Source of the DNA: Mycolicibacterium moriokaense | GTDB taxonomy: Bacteria > Actinomycetota > Actinomycetes > Mycobacteriales > Mycobacteriaceae | DNA length: 64,000 nucleotides | Direction: 5' to 3' | NCBI RefSeq assembly: GCF_003347205.1 | Contig: NZ_QQBJ01000002.1 | Location: 1 to 64,000, forward strand | Shown: piece by piece, positions 43,882-51,623 of the stretch | How positions within the stretch are numbered: position 1 is the first letter of the stretch | How the letters are laid out: every line of letters starts with the position of its first letter | Made by a program: the position numbers and the translations under genes | The notes under the pieces: model-generated | What the model saw: the letters and a program-made list of their open reading frames with translations, nothing else | Told to the model about the DNA's origin: nothing | The model's database searches: none

Positions 43882-44783
43882 CCGCGGATACAGCCGTCGA
43901 CACGACACCGGCCGAGGAACAGGGCCGGATCTCGGCGCTGCGCCTGCTGGCAGGCAATCCCGTCACCGTGGTCAGCGCGATCGTGCTCGCGGTCGTGGTG
44001 TTCGTCGCGGTCACCGCACAGTGGATCGCGCCGTTCGGCATCAACGACGTCGATGTCCCGATCGCTTTGCGAGCGCCCAGCGGCGATCACTGGTTCGGCA
44101 CAGACGAATTGGGCCGCGACGTGTTCTCCCGTGTTCTGGTGGCCGTGCAGGCCTCGATGCGGGTGGCCGTGGTCAGCGTCGCGTTCGCGATCGTCGTCGG
44201 CGTCACGATCGGCGTGATCGCGGGGTATCGGGGCGGCTGGCTGGACACCGTAGTGATGCGGGTGGTCGACGTGATGTTCGCCTTCCCGGTGCTGCTGCTG
44301 GCCTTGGCCGTGGTGGCGATCCTCGGGCCCGGCGTGACGACGACGATCCTGGCGATCGGCATCGTGTACACGCCGATCTTCGCGCGCGTGGCGCGGGCCA
44401 GCACGCTGAGCGTGCGGGTGGAACCCTTTGTCCAAGTGTCGCGCACCATGGGCACCGGGAATGTCTACATGCTCACGCGCCACATTCTGCCCAACATCGC
44501 CGGACCGCTGATCGTGCAGACGTCGCTGTCGCTGGCGTTCGCGATCCTGTCGGAGGCGGCGCTGTCATTCCTCGGGCTCGGAATCCAGCCGCCGGAACCG
44601 TCGCTGGGCCGGATGATCTTCGACTCGCAGGGGTTCGTCACGCTGGCGTGGTGGATGGCGGTGTTCCCCGGTGCCGCCATCGTCGTGACGGTGCTGGCGT
44701 TCAACCTGCTCGGCGACGGCCTGCGCGATGTGCTGGATCCCAAGCAGCGCACCATGATCGAGGCTCGGAGGCGCAGTGGCTGA
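43878..44783 (+). CDS. Peptide ABC transporter permease (DppC/OppC type)
   Basis: A 301-residue inner-membrane permease. Typical DppC elements are the N-terminal cytosolic region and helix NPVTVVSAIVLAVVVFVAVT, HWFGTDELGRDVFSRVLVAV, then QVSRTMGTGNVYMLTRHILP as the EAA loop. The C-terminal end has AALSFLGLGIQPPEPSLGRM. It forms the pore with the preceding permease. Start ATG 43878 overlaps it by ATGA, and the ATPase gene starts eight bases before this gene ends. Confidence 0.93.
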   Translation: MTADTAVDTTPAEEQGRISALRLLAGNPVTVVSAIVLAVVVFVAVTAQWIAPFGINDVDVPIALRAPSGDHWFGTDELGRDVFSRVLVAVQASMRVAVVSVAFAIVVGVTIGVIAGYRGGWLDTVVMRVVDVMFAFPVLLLALAVVAILGPGVTTTILAIGIVYTPIFARVARASTLSVRVEPFVQVSRTMGTGNVYMLTRHILPNIAGPLIVQTSLSLAFAILSEAALSFLGLGIQPPEPSLGRMIFDSQGFVTLAWWMAVFPGAAIVVTVLAFNLLGDGLRDVLDPKQRTMIEARRRSG

Positions 44784-46398
44784 ACCCGTCCTGAGCGTGA
44801 ACGATCTGCGAGTGCGCATCGGGCGCCGCGAGATCGTGCGAGGCGTCTCCTTCGACGTCGAGCGGGACTCCACGCTGGGCATCGTCGGCGAATCCGGGTC
44901 CGGCAAGTCCATGACGGTGCTGGCCGCCACCGGGTTGCTCGACGCCCCGGGAGCCGTCGTCAGCGGCACCAGCACGCTGGCCGGGGATCCGAGCCCGACG
45001 CAGCTGGTCGGGGCGTCCGCCCGGGTGTTGCGCGAAGTCCACGGCGGCCGTGTCGGTTTCGTGTTCCAGGATCCCGGAACGTCGCTGAACCCGCTGCTGA
45101 CGGTCGAGCGTCAGATCACCGAATCCCTCGAGGCGCATCGAAACATGACCAGGCGCCAGGCCGCCGACCGCGCGCTCGAACTGATCGAGGCGGTCGGTCT
45201 GCCGGAGCCGCGGACCCGTCTGAACTCCTACCCTCATCAGCTCTCCGGCGGACAACGCCAGCGCGTGATGATCGCGATAGCCCTGGCCTGCGACCCCGAA
45301 TTGCTGATCGCCGACGAGCCGACCACATCGCTCGACGTCACCACCCAGGCGCAGATCATCGACCTGGTGCGCGATCTGCAGCGCGACTTCGGCACCGCGG
45401 TGGTGTGGATCAGCCACGACCTCGGTGTCATCGGCCAGGTCGCCGACGACGTGACCGTGCTGCAGGCAGGGGTGGCCGTCGAACAGGCGCCGATCCTGGA
45501 CGTGTTCGACCGGCCGCAGCAGAGCTACACCCGCGAACTGCTGCACTCCCGTCCGCTGATCGGCACGTCGGGCCCGCCGCCCGCCGACGCCGATGCGCCC
45601 GTGTTGCTGTCCATGCAGGGGCTCGACGTGCGTTTCCCGGTCAGCACGCCCACCGGCAGGTCGACCGTTCACGCGGTGAAGGACCTGAGTTTCCAGATCA
45701 AACGCGGCACGACGCTGGGGCTGGTCGGCGAGTCGGGGTCGGGCAAGTCGACGGTGGCCGCGGCGCTGACCGGGCTGGCCACACCCGACGCAGGCAGCGC
45801 CGAACTCGACGGCATCGACGTGTTCGGCGTTCGCGGCTCGCAAGAGAAGGCGCTGCGCCGACGAATCAGCCTCGTGTTCCAGGACCCGTACTCGTCGCTG
45901 AACCCCCGCACCCGGGTGGGCACCGCGATCGCCGAGCCTCTGCGGGTGCACGGTCTCGCCAAGGGCAGGCAGGCGCGCGAGGAGCGGGTGGACGAACTGC
46001 TGGACCTCGTCGGGCTGTCAGCGTCGTTCGCCTCGCGCTACCCCCACGAACTGTCCGGCGGGCAGCGGCAACGCGTCAGCGTCGCCCGCGCGTTGGCCAC
46101 CGAACCCGACCTTCTGATTCTCGACGAATCGACGGCGTCGCTCGACGTCTCGGTTCAGTCGCGCGTTCTCGACCTGCTCACGGATCTGCAACGCGACATG
46201 CATCTGACCTATCTGTTCATCGGCCACGACCTCGCGGTCATCCAGCGCATGAGCCACGACGTGCTGGTGATGCAGGAGGGCTCCGCGGTCGAGTACCGAC
46301 CGGCGGGCGAACTGTTCGACAGCCCCGAGCAGGACTACACCCGCACGCTGCTGGCCGCGGTTCCGCCCGCGCGGCCACGCGCCGCGGTGTCGGGCTGA
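44776..46398 (+). CDS. Peptide ABC transporter ATPase, two nucleotide-binding domains fused
   Basis: A 540-residue protein carrying both ATPase domains in one chain, like DppD of M. tuberculosis. Domain 1 has Walker A GESGSGKS (residue about 40), signature [12 protein letters not shown] and Walker [13 protein letters not shown]. Domain 2 has Walker [11 protein letters not shown] (residue about 325), signature [15 protein letters not shown] and Walker [14 protein letters not shown]. Each domain ends with the oligopeptide-family tail ([19 protein letters not shown]). It powers the two permeases. A GTG start at 44776 gives the eight-base overlap. Confidence 0.93.
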   Translation: MAEPVLSVNDLRVRIGRREIVRGVSFDVERDSTLGIVGESGSGKSMTVLAATGLLDAPGAVVSGTSTLAGDPSPTQLVGASARVLREVHGGRVGFVFQDPGTSLNPLLTVERQITESLEAHRNMTRRQAADRALELIEAVGLPEPRTRLNSYPHQLSGGQRQRVMIAIALACDPELLIADEPTTSLDVTTQAQIIDLVRDLQRDFGTAVVWISHDLGVIGQVADDVTVLQAGVAVEQAPILDVFDRPQQSYTRELLHSRPLIGTSGPPPADADAPVLLSMQGLDVRFPVSTPTGRSTVHAVKDLSFQIKRGTTLGLVGESGSGKSTVAAALTGLATPDAGSAELDGIDVFGVRGSQEKALRRRISLVFQDPYSSLNPRTRVGTAIAEPLRVHGLAKGRQAREERVDELLDLVGLSASFASRYPHELSGGQRQRVSVARALATEPDLLILDESTASLDVSVQSRVLDLLTDLQRDMHLTYLFIGHDLAVIQRMSHDVLVMQEGSAVEYRPAGELFDSPEQDYTRTLLAAVPPARPRAAVSG

Positions 46399-46422
46399 CT
46401 CAGCGGCGCAGCCGCCCGCCGG

Positions 46423-46923
46423 TCACCAGCCCATCGATCCCGGAATGCCTTTGAACGGCCCGGTGACCCAGCTGGTCACCCAGCCGCCGTAGAAGCCGCC
46501 CGGTTGCGGCGCGACGACCTCACCGTTGACGGTGCAGCGGTCCACCGCGCCCGCCATCACGGCGATGGCGCCGGCGATCGGTTCGAAGCCGGCGGTCGGG
46601 TGCGGGTAGGTCCATGCCGCCTTCTGCGCGCGCCGGGCGTCGGTCACCAGGTCGAAATAGCTGGCCTGGCCCTTCCATTCACACCAGGACGACCCCGGTG
46701 CCGGTTGCAGCACACCGTCGGAAAACGCTTCGCGCGGCAGATAATAAGTCGGTGGATGACTGGTTTCGAGAACACGCCAGCCCCGATTCGTCGACGCGAT
46801 CGTCTGGCCGCCGAGTTCGATAGTGATGCGGCCGGTGAAGTCCTCGAGCCGCGGCGGACGCGGGTAGTCCCACACCGATTCCTGTCCGGGACCCGGCGGT
46901 TGGGGTTCAGGCCACCGATTCAT
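46423..46923 (-). CDS. DUF427 family protein
   Basis: A 166-residue cytosolic protein of the DUF427 beta-barrel family. Visible elements are ITIELGGQTIASTNRGWRVL, ETSHPPTYYLPREAF, CEWKGQASYFDLV and AAWTYPHPTAGFEPIAG. The order V-C-E-W-K-G-x-A-x-Y is the family signature. Function unknown. Its start overlaps the end of the MpaB-type oxygenase gene by 17 bases, so the two are co-transcribed, and it is convergent with the ABC ATPase gene. Confidence 0.88.
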   Translation of the reverse strand: MNRWPEPQPPGPGQESVWDYPRPPRLEDFTGRITIELGGQTIASTNRGWRVLETSHPPTYYLPREAFSDGVLQPAPGSSWCEWKGQASYFDLVTDARRAQKAAWTYPHPTAGFEPIAGAIAVMAGAVDRCTVNGEVVAPQPGGFYGGWVTSWVTGPFKGIPGSMGW

Positions 46924-47788
46924 CGTCCACCCTCGCCGGAGTCATCGCCCAACGGATGCCGCCGACGACGATGGTGCCCGCCATCTTGATCACGGTGGCC
47001 TCCACCGGCGGAACGTAGGGAAGCCACAGCGGCGCACGGGCCCACGCGGGCAGCATCGACACCGACGTCGCGGCCAGCACCCCGTACGGTGCGCGCGCCA
47101 CCAGCGGCAGCGGCGGCGTCAACAGCAGGAACCGGGCGGCATCCCTGGCCGCGGCGGTGCCGCGCAACTCCGGACGGTAGTCCGAGATACGTTGCCGCAG
47201 TTGCTGTTCAGTACGCGGCGGGTCAGCCACGCCGAGCGCCTCGGCTACCCGGGCGGTGTCGGCGACGTACCCGTCGCGACCATCCTGGTCCAGCGGCGCC
47301 GCGCCGTAGCGCTGGTACGCCAGCAGGAAGCTGTCGACCTCTGCGATGTGCACCCACTCCAGCAGGTGGGGATCTGAGGCGGCGTAAGGAGTGCCGTCCG
47401 GTGCCACGCCCTGCACCCGCCGGTGGATGCCGCGCACCTTGTCGACCGCGCGTTGCGCGTCGGCGGCCCTGCCGAACGTGGTGACCGCGAGGAAAAGGCT
47501 GGTGCGCTGCAGGCGGCCCCACGGATCTCCGCGGTAATCGGAATGCCCGGCGACACCCGCCATCGCGAGCGGGTGCAGCGACTGCAGCAACAGCGCCCGC
47601 AGGCCGCCGACGAACATCGCGGCGTCGGCGTGCACCGACCGGATCGGGCGATCTTCGGCGAACCAGCGCGGGCCGGGCGTTTGGTGGATGCGTGCCCGGT
47701 TGTCGGGGCCGTCCGGCCCCGCCACCATGCCGAAGAGGGTGCGGCCCAGCGCGTCGCGCACGCCGACGAGGTCACGCAGGAGGCTCAT
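46907..47788 (-). CDS. MpaB-type oxygenase family protein (DUF2236)
   Basis: A 293-residue alpha-helical protein. Family landmarks are FVGGLRALLLQSLHPLAMAG (with the conserved HP), TFGRAADAQRAVDKVRGIHR then RVQG, and HLLEWVHIAEVDSFLLAYQR. The spaced histidines and acidic residues fit the haem b or metal site of latex-clearing/MpaB-like oxygenases. Substrate unknown. It lies upstream of DUF427 in one operon and is divergent from the ECF41-like sigma factor gene. Confidence 0.87.
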   Translation of the reverse strand: MSLLRDLVGVRDALGRTLFGMVAGPDGPDNRARIHQTPGPRWFAEDRPIRSVHADAAMFVGGLRALLLQSLHPLAMAGVAGHSDYRGDPWGRLQRTSLFLAVTTFGRAADAQRAVDKVRGIHRRVQGVAPDGTPYAASDPHLLEWVHIAEVDSFLLAYQRYGAAPLDQDGRDGYVADTARVAEALGVADPPRTEQQLRQRISDYRPELRGTAAARDAARFLLLTPPLPLVARAPYGVLAATSVSMLPAWARAPLWLPYVPPVEATVIKMAGTIVVGGIRWAMTPARVDDESVA

Positions 47789-47832
47789 GCCAGTGACGGT
47801 ACGCCGACACCCTCGTGTGTTTTGATGACCGC

Positions 47833-48735
47833 GTGGTTGTGGGCGACGGCTCGACGGCCGACCTGGACCAGGCCGTGGCGCAGTTCGTCGCGGTGCGGGG
47901 ACGGTTGTTCGGCATCGCCTATCGCATGCTGGGAAGCCGCAGCGAGGCTGAAGACATCGTTCAGGACGTGTGGCTGAGGTGGCAGAACTACGACCACGAC
48001 ACGGTCGTCGACCCGGCCGCGTTCCTGGCGACGACGACGACGCGGCTCTGCATCAACGCGCTGCAATCGGCCCGCGCTCGGCGCGAAACCTACATCGGCC
48101 CTTGGCTTCCCGAACCCATCGACACCAGCGCCGATCCTCTGCTCGGCGCCGAGCGCGGCGAGGCGATGGAGCTCGCGACACTGATGCTGCTCGAGCGGCT
48201 CAACCCCGTGGAGCGTGCCGCCTACGTGCTGCGCGAGGCGTTCGACTACCCCTATGCGCAGATCGGTCAGGTGCTGCAGGTCAAGGAGGACAACGCGCGT
48301 CAGATCGCCGCACGCGCCCGCAAGCACATCGCCGACGAGCGCCGGGCGCCAGTCGATTCGGCGGAGCAGCGTCGATTACTCGAGGCACTGGTCGCTGCGG
48401 CCAGGCAGGGCGACCTCGCCCGGCTGGAGACGCTGCTGGCCGACGACGTGGTCAGCTACACCGACGGCAACGGGATGCGCGGCGCGGCACGGATTCCGGT
48501 GCGCGGCAAGGCGGTCGTGGCCAAGTTCATCAAGGCGTTCGCGCCACAGTTCTGGACCGACACGTCGCTGCGCTGGATCACCGCCAACGGGCGTCCCGCC
48601 GCGTTGATTTCACGCAACGGGGCCGTCGTGGCGCTGCTGGCGGCCAGCGCCTCCGATCAGGGACTCGACCAACTGATGTGGGTGCTGAGCCCGGCGAAGT
48701 TGAGCAGGGTCGCGATTCCGCCGCACCGACAGTGA
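47833..48735 (+). CDS. ECF41/SigJ-like RNA polymerase sigma factor
   Basis: About 300 residues. Region 2 is RGRLFGIAYRMLGSRSEAED then IVQDVWLRWQNY, and region 4 is LNPVERAAYVLREAFDYPYA then QIGQVLQVKEDNARQIAARA. A C-terminal SnoaL-like domain of about 110 residues (LVAAARQGDLARLETLLADD, SYTDGNGMRG) marks it as an ECF41 member, like SigJ; in that group the extension itself tunes activity and no separate anti-sigma factor is needed. GTG 47833 was chosen; GTG 47815 is possible. It is divergent from the DUF2236-DUF427 pair. Confidence 0.87.
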   Translation: MVVGDGSTADLDQAVAQFVAVRGRLFGIAYRMLGSRSEAEDIVQDVWLRWQNYDHDTVVDPAAFLATTTTRLCINALQSARARRETYIGPWLPEPIDTSADPLLGAERGEAMELATLMLLERLNPVERAAYVLREAFDYPYAQIGQVLQVKEDNARQIAARARKHIADERRAPVDSAEQRRLLEALVAAARQGDLARLETLLADDVVSYTDGNGMRGAARIPVRGKAVVAKFIKAFAPQFWTDTSLRWITANGRPAALISRNGAVVALLAASASDQGLDQLMWVLSPAKLSRVAIPPHRQ

Positions 48736-48793
48736 GCCAGATCTCGCTGTTCTGAGTCACGGCTGCCCAGACCATCCGGTCATAGCTGGTAAC

Positions 48794-48813
48794 CAGGGGC
48801 AACGACGCCCCTG
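48794..48813. terminator. Hairpin CAGGGGC/GCCCCTG after the sigma factor gene
   Basis: A seven-base-pair stem (48794-48800 with 48807-48813) encloses AACGAC, 58 bases past the sigma factor stop and 20 bases before a small membrane-protein gene. It may terminate the sigma factor transcript or sit in the leader of the small gene. No U-tract follows. Confidence 0.4.
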
Positions 48814-48833
48814 CGCGAACCGGAAGGCTCACC

Positions 48834-49037
48834 ATGGACATTCGTCGCAGGCGCATCACCTCGGGCGTCAAGGCCATCGCCCTTCTCGTCGTCTCGATCA
48901 CGATCACAACCGCGGTCATGGTGGCGATGCTCGTCGACACGCTGACCGCCCCGAGACTGGCGTCGGCCCCGCAGGACTGCGCGCTGGCCGTCCACCCGGT
49001 CGTCAACACGCTCGACTTCGTCGAAGGCCGCTGCTGA
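48834..49037 (+). CDS. Small single-span membrane or exported protein
   Basis: A 67-residue product. Basic residues (MDIRRRRITSGVK) precede one hydrophobic helix, AIALLVVSITITTAVMVAML, and an outside tail with two cysteines (PQDCAL and the last residue, GRC). GGAAGG lies eight bases before ATG 48834, supporting translation. It has no recognised family. It could be a signal-anchored small regulator or a secreted peptide after cleavage. It is convergent with the UbiA gene. Confidence 0.6.
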   Translation: MDIRRRRITSGVKAIALLVVSITITTAVMVAMLVDTLTAPRLASAPQDCALAVHPVVNTLDFVEGRC

Positions 49038-49077
49038 CACGAAGCCACCGCCGCGTCGGCCGAGGTGATCGGCCGGT

Positions 49078-50088
49078 TCAGACGACCTTCAGCACGGCGC
49101 CGAGCGCGAGACCGAGCACCAGCAACGCCCCGGCCTGCCGCACGTGCAACCAGGCCAGCGCCGCGTACCACAGCGGCCAGACCGGGTAATCGGGCGGCGG
49201 CTCGTCGGGCGGCGGGCGGCGGAACCGCGGCCACACCTTCCACAGCCGCGGCAGCGCAAGCACCACGATCAGCGCGGGCCACGGCATCGCGCCGAGCACC
49301 ACGGCCACGCCGACGAGGATGTAGAAACCGACCATCATCGCCAGCGTCGCGACCCGGGCCCGCCGCTCGCCGAGAATGACCGGCAGCGTGTGGATCCCGA
49401 GCGGCTCGTCGAACGGGATCTTGTCGATGTGTTTGCCCATCAACACGGTCGTGCACAACAGCCCGTAGGGAAGCGAGGCCAGCACGATGTCCCATCCGAC
49501 GCTGCCGACGGCCGAGTAGTAGGTACCGCAGACCATCAGCGGGCCCCAGACGACGAACACGTCGGGCTCGCCCAGCCCATGCTTCTTCAGCCGCAGCGGC
49601 GGCGCGGTATAGGCCACGCTGAGCAGGAAGCCGGCAAGTGCGAAGGCCATCACCGGCCACCCGCGGACCCACGTCAACACCACCAGGATGGCCAGATCGG
49701 CGACGTTGACCAGCAGGATCGCCAACACCAGCGTGCGCCGGGTGACCAGCTGCGACAGCACCGGGTGCGGCGCGTACAGGGCGCGCGGGTAGGTGGCGCT
49801 GTCCGTGCCGACCTGGGTGTCGAAGAGGTCGTTCATCAGGTTGTTGGCGACATGGGCCAGGGTGATCCCGATCAGCGCCAGCACCAGCCAGCGCCAGTCC
49901 AGACCCGGCTCGCCGACCGCCAGCAACGCCGCGACCAGGCCGGAAACCAGGGTCATCGGCAACACAGCCGCCCTGGTCACCACCAGCCAGCGGGTCACCG
50001 CGTCCACCTCGGTGTCGGGTGGCGGATTGGTGGTACGCAGGGCGTATACCCAGGAAGAGATCCGAGAGCGCGACGTGACCTCCGTCAT
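49078..50088 (-). CDS. UbiA-family prenyltransferase
   Basis: A 336-residue membrane enzyme with about eight helices. The first prenyl-diphosphate motif is NNLMNDLFDTQ (N-D-x-x-D). The second conserved loop is GKHIDKIPFDEPLGI, with DKIPFDE providing metal-binding acids. YTAPPLRLKKHGLGEPDVF is the loop typical of MenA-like members. It attaches a polyprenyl chain to an aromatic or other acceptor; because MenA normally lies elsewhere in mycobacterial genomes, the acceptor here is uncertain. Start ATG 50088, 53 bases from the WhiB gene on the same strand. Confidence 0.87.
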   Translation of the reverse strand: MTEVTSRSRISSWVYALRTTNPPPDTEVDAVTRWLVVTRAAVLPMTLVSGLVAALLAVGEPGLDWRWLVLALIGITLAHVANNLMNDLFDTQVGTDSATYPRALYAPHPVLSQLVTRRTLVLAILLVNVADLAILVVLTWVRGWPVMAFALAGFLLSVAYTAPPLRLKKHGLGEPDVFVVWGPLMVCGTYYSAVGSVGWDIVLASLPYGLLCTTVLMGKHIDKIPFDEPLGIHTLPVILGERRARVATLAMMVGFYILVGVAVVLGAMPWPALIVVLALPRLWKVWPRFRRPPPDEPPPDYPVWPLWYAALAWLHVRQAGALLVLGLALGAVLKVV

Positions 50089-50141
50089 CCCCGAATCGTA
50101 TGCCCGACCTCGATCGGACCGAGGTGACTGTCACATTTGTG

Positions 50142-50438
50142 TCAGCGCAGCCGTTGCCCGCTGGCGATGTACTCCGACCAGGAGGTCACCTCGGGGTGCC
50201 GCCTCATCAGTTTGCGGCGCTGCCGCTCGGTCATGCCGCCCCAGACGCCGAACTCGATCTGGTTGTCGAGCGCCTCGATCAGACACTCGGTGACGACTTC
50301 GCACTGGCGACACATCATCGCGGCTCGTTTTTGTGCTGCGCCGGTGACGAAGAGTTCGTCAGGATCGGCCGACCGACACAGTGCTTTGGCAATCCAGGCA
50401 AGGCGGCGCTCCCCCGCCCACATGGCTAACAGCGTCAT
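50142..50438 (-). CDS. WhiB-family iron-sulfur regulator, WhiB4-like
   Basis: A 98-residue protein. Cysteines 21, 43, 46 and 52 give the C-x21-C-x2-C-x5-C pattern that binds a [4Fe-4S] cluster. The turn GVWGG (residues 64-68) is followed by the basic DNA-binding RQRRKLMRRHPE. The stretch AKALCRSADPDELFVTGAAQ and the end VTSWSEYIASG are closer to WhiB4 than to WhiB1-3. WhiB4 proteins sense O2 and oxidative stress. ATG 50438 has GAGGA eight bases upstream, and a perfect 16-base palindrome lies 36 bases before the start. Confidence 0.9.
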   Translation of the reverse strand: MTLLAMWAGERRLAWIAKALCRSADPDELFVTGAAQKRAAMMCRQCEVVTECLIEALDNQIEFGVWGGMTERQRRKLMRRHPEVTSWSEYIASGQRLR

Positions 50439-50473
50439 GCAGACATCCTCAAAGAGATATGCGCACCCGACGT

Positions 50474-50489
50474 AAGTAGTCGACTACTT
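50474..50489. promoter_or_regulatory. Perfect 16-bp palindrome upstream of the WhiB gene
   Basis: AAGTAGTCGACTACTT is fully self-complementary. It lies between the WhiB4-like gene (start 50438, minus strand) and the SARP fragment (50564, plus strand). It fits a dimeric regulator site, but the regulator is not identified. Confidence 0.55.
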
Positions 50490-50563
50490 CACATTGGAAC
50501 GACTCCCCCGTCCCTTTACTCGATCTTGACCGTCCATTGATTCGGCCCACCGACGATGAGGGT

Positions 50564-50854
50564 GTGACTACGCTTCAAGCGGTGGAGCTGGGGGTTTTGG
50601 GACCTCTTCAGGTCCGGCAGGGCGGTACTCCCGTCCCGATCCCGGGCGCGAAGCCCCGCGCCATCCTCACCATGCTGGGCCTGCACGGCGGTTCGGTGGT
50701 CTCGGCGGACACGCTGCTGGAGTTGTTGTGGGGCGACGACCCGCCGCGCACGGCCGCGAAAGCCCTGCAAACCCACGTCTCGGCCCTGCGCCGGGCCTTT
50801 CTCAGGCGTCGTCGATGTTCCCCGGCCGAATTCCGCGCCCGTCGGCAGGACTAA
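50564..50854 (+). pseudogene. Truncated SARP/AfsR-type DNA-binding domain
   Basis: From GTG 50564 about 96 residues encode only the winged-helix (trans_reg_C) part: VELGVLGPLQVRQGGTPVPI, GAKPRAILTMLGLHGGSVVS, ADTLLELLWGDDPPRTAAKA and LQTHVSALRRAF. In intact SARP/EmbR-type regulators a BTAD domain of about 150 residues follows. Here the sequence turns into a short basic tail (LRRRRCSPAEFRARRQD) and stops 12 bases before the potassium-channel gene. It is most likely the remnant of a larger regulator cut by deletion, although a short functional DNA-binding protein cannot be excluded. Confidence 0.7.
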
Positions 50855-50866
50855 GGTCGAGCGTGT

Positions 50867-51619
50867 ATGGCTACTCAGCAAAAGCTCGTCGTCGACGACT
50901 CGAGGCTGCGTCGCTGGGAACGCCGGACTGAATGGCCGCTGGCCGCCATCGCGGTTATTTTCCTGGCCATCTACTCGGTCGAGGTTCTGCTTCAGCCCCC
51001 AAGCCATGTGCGCACCACGCTCGAGATCGTCAACAGCGTGCTCTACCTGGCGTTCGTCTGCGACTACTTCGTACGGCTGAGCCTGGCCCGGCGCAAGGTG
51101 CGCTGGTTTTTCACCCACCTGCTGGACCTCGCGATCGTCGCGTTGCCGTTCTTGCGCCCGCTTCGGCTGTTGCGGCTGTTGGTGCTGGTCAAGGTGATGC
51201 AGCATGCGGTCGGCGTCGCGATCCGGGGGCGGGTCGTGCTCTACACGGCCTGCAGCGCCGTACTGCTCATCTACGTCGCGTCGCTGGCGGTGCTGGAAGC
51301 CGAACGCGGCAATCCGGCATCGGACATCCAATCGTTCGGCGAGGCGGTGTGGTGGTCGATCACGACCGTCACCACGGTCGGGTACGGCGACTTCGCCCCG
51401 GTGACGGATACCGGGCGGGTCATCGCGGTGCTGCTGATGATCGGCGGGATCAGCCTGCTCGGTGTCGTCACCGGCACGCTGGCGTCCTGGATCGTGCAGC
51501 GGGTGTCGGAGGAGGACGACGAGAATCAAGCGGCCACCAGGGCTCAGATCAACGCGCTGCGGGCCGATGTGCAGCGGTTGACCGAGGAAGTTCGCGCCCG
51601 CTCCGACGCGCACATTTGA
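50867..51619 (+). CDS. Voltage-gated-type potassium channel
   Basis: A 250-residue membrane protein. An N-terminal voltage-sensor-like domain includes the basic helix RPLRLLRLLVLVKVMQHAVG (S4-like). The pore helix and filter are EAVWWSITTVTTVGYGDFAP, with the K+-selective TVGYGD. The last helix is VIAVLLMIGGISLLGVVTG, then a coiled-coil cytosolic tail (ATRAQINALRADVQRLTEEV). It forms a tetrameric K+ pore. It begins 12 bases after the SARP remnant and is convergent with the DUF2254 gene. Confidence 0.92.
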   Translation: MATQQKLVVDDSRLRRWERRTEWPLAAIAVIFLAIYSVEVLLQPPSHVRTTLEIVNSVLYLAFVCDYFVRLSLARRKVRWFFTHLLDLAIVALPFLRPLRLLRLLVLVKVMQHAVGVAIRGRVVLYTACSAVLLIYVASLAVLEAERGNPASDIQSFGEAVWWSITTVTTVGYGDFAPVTDTGRVIAVLLMIGGISLLGVVTGTLASWIVQRVSEEDDENQAATRAQINALRADVQRLTEEVRARSDAHI

Positions 51620-51623
51620 CGAT

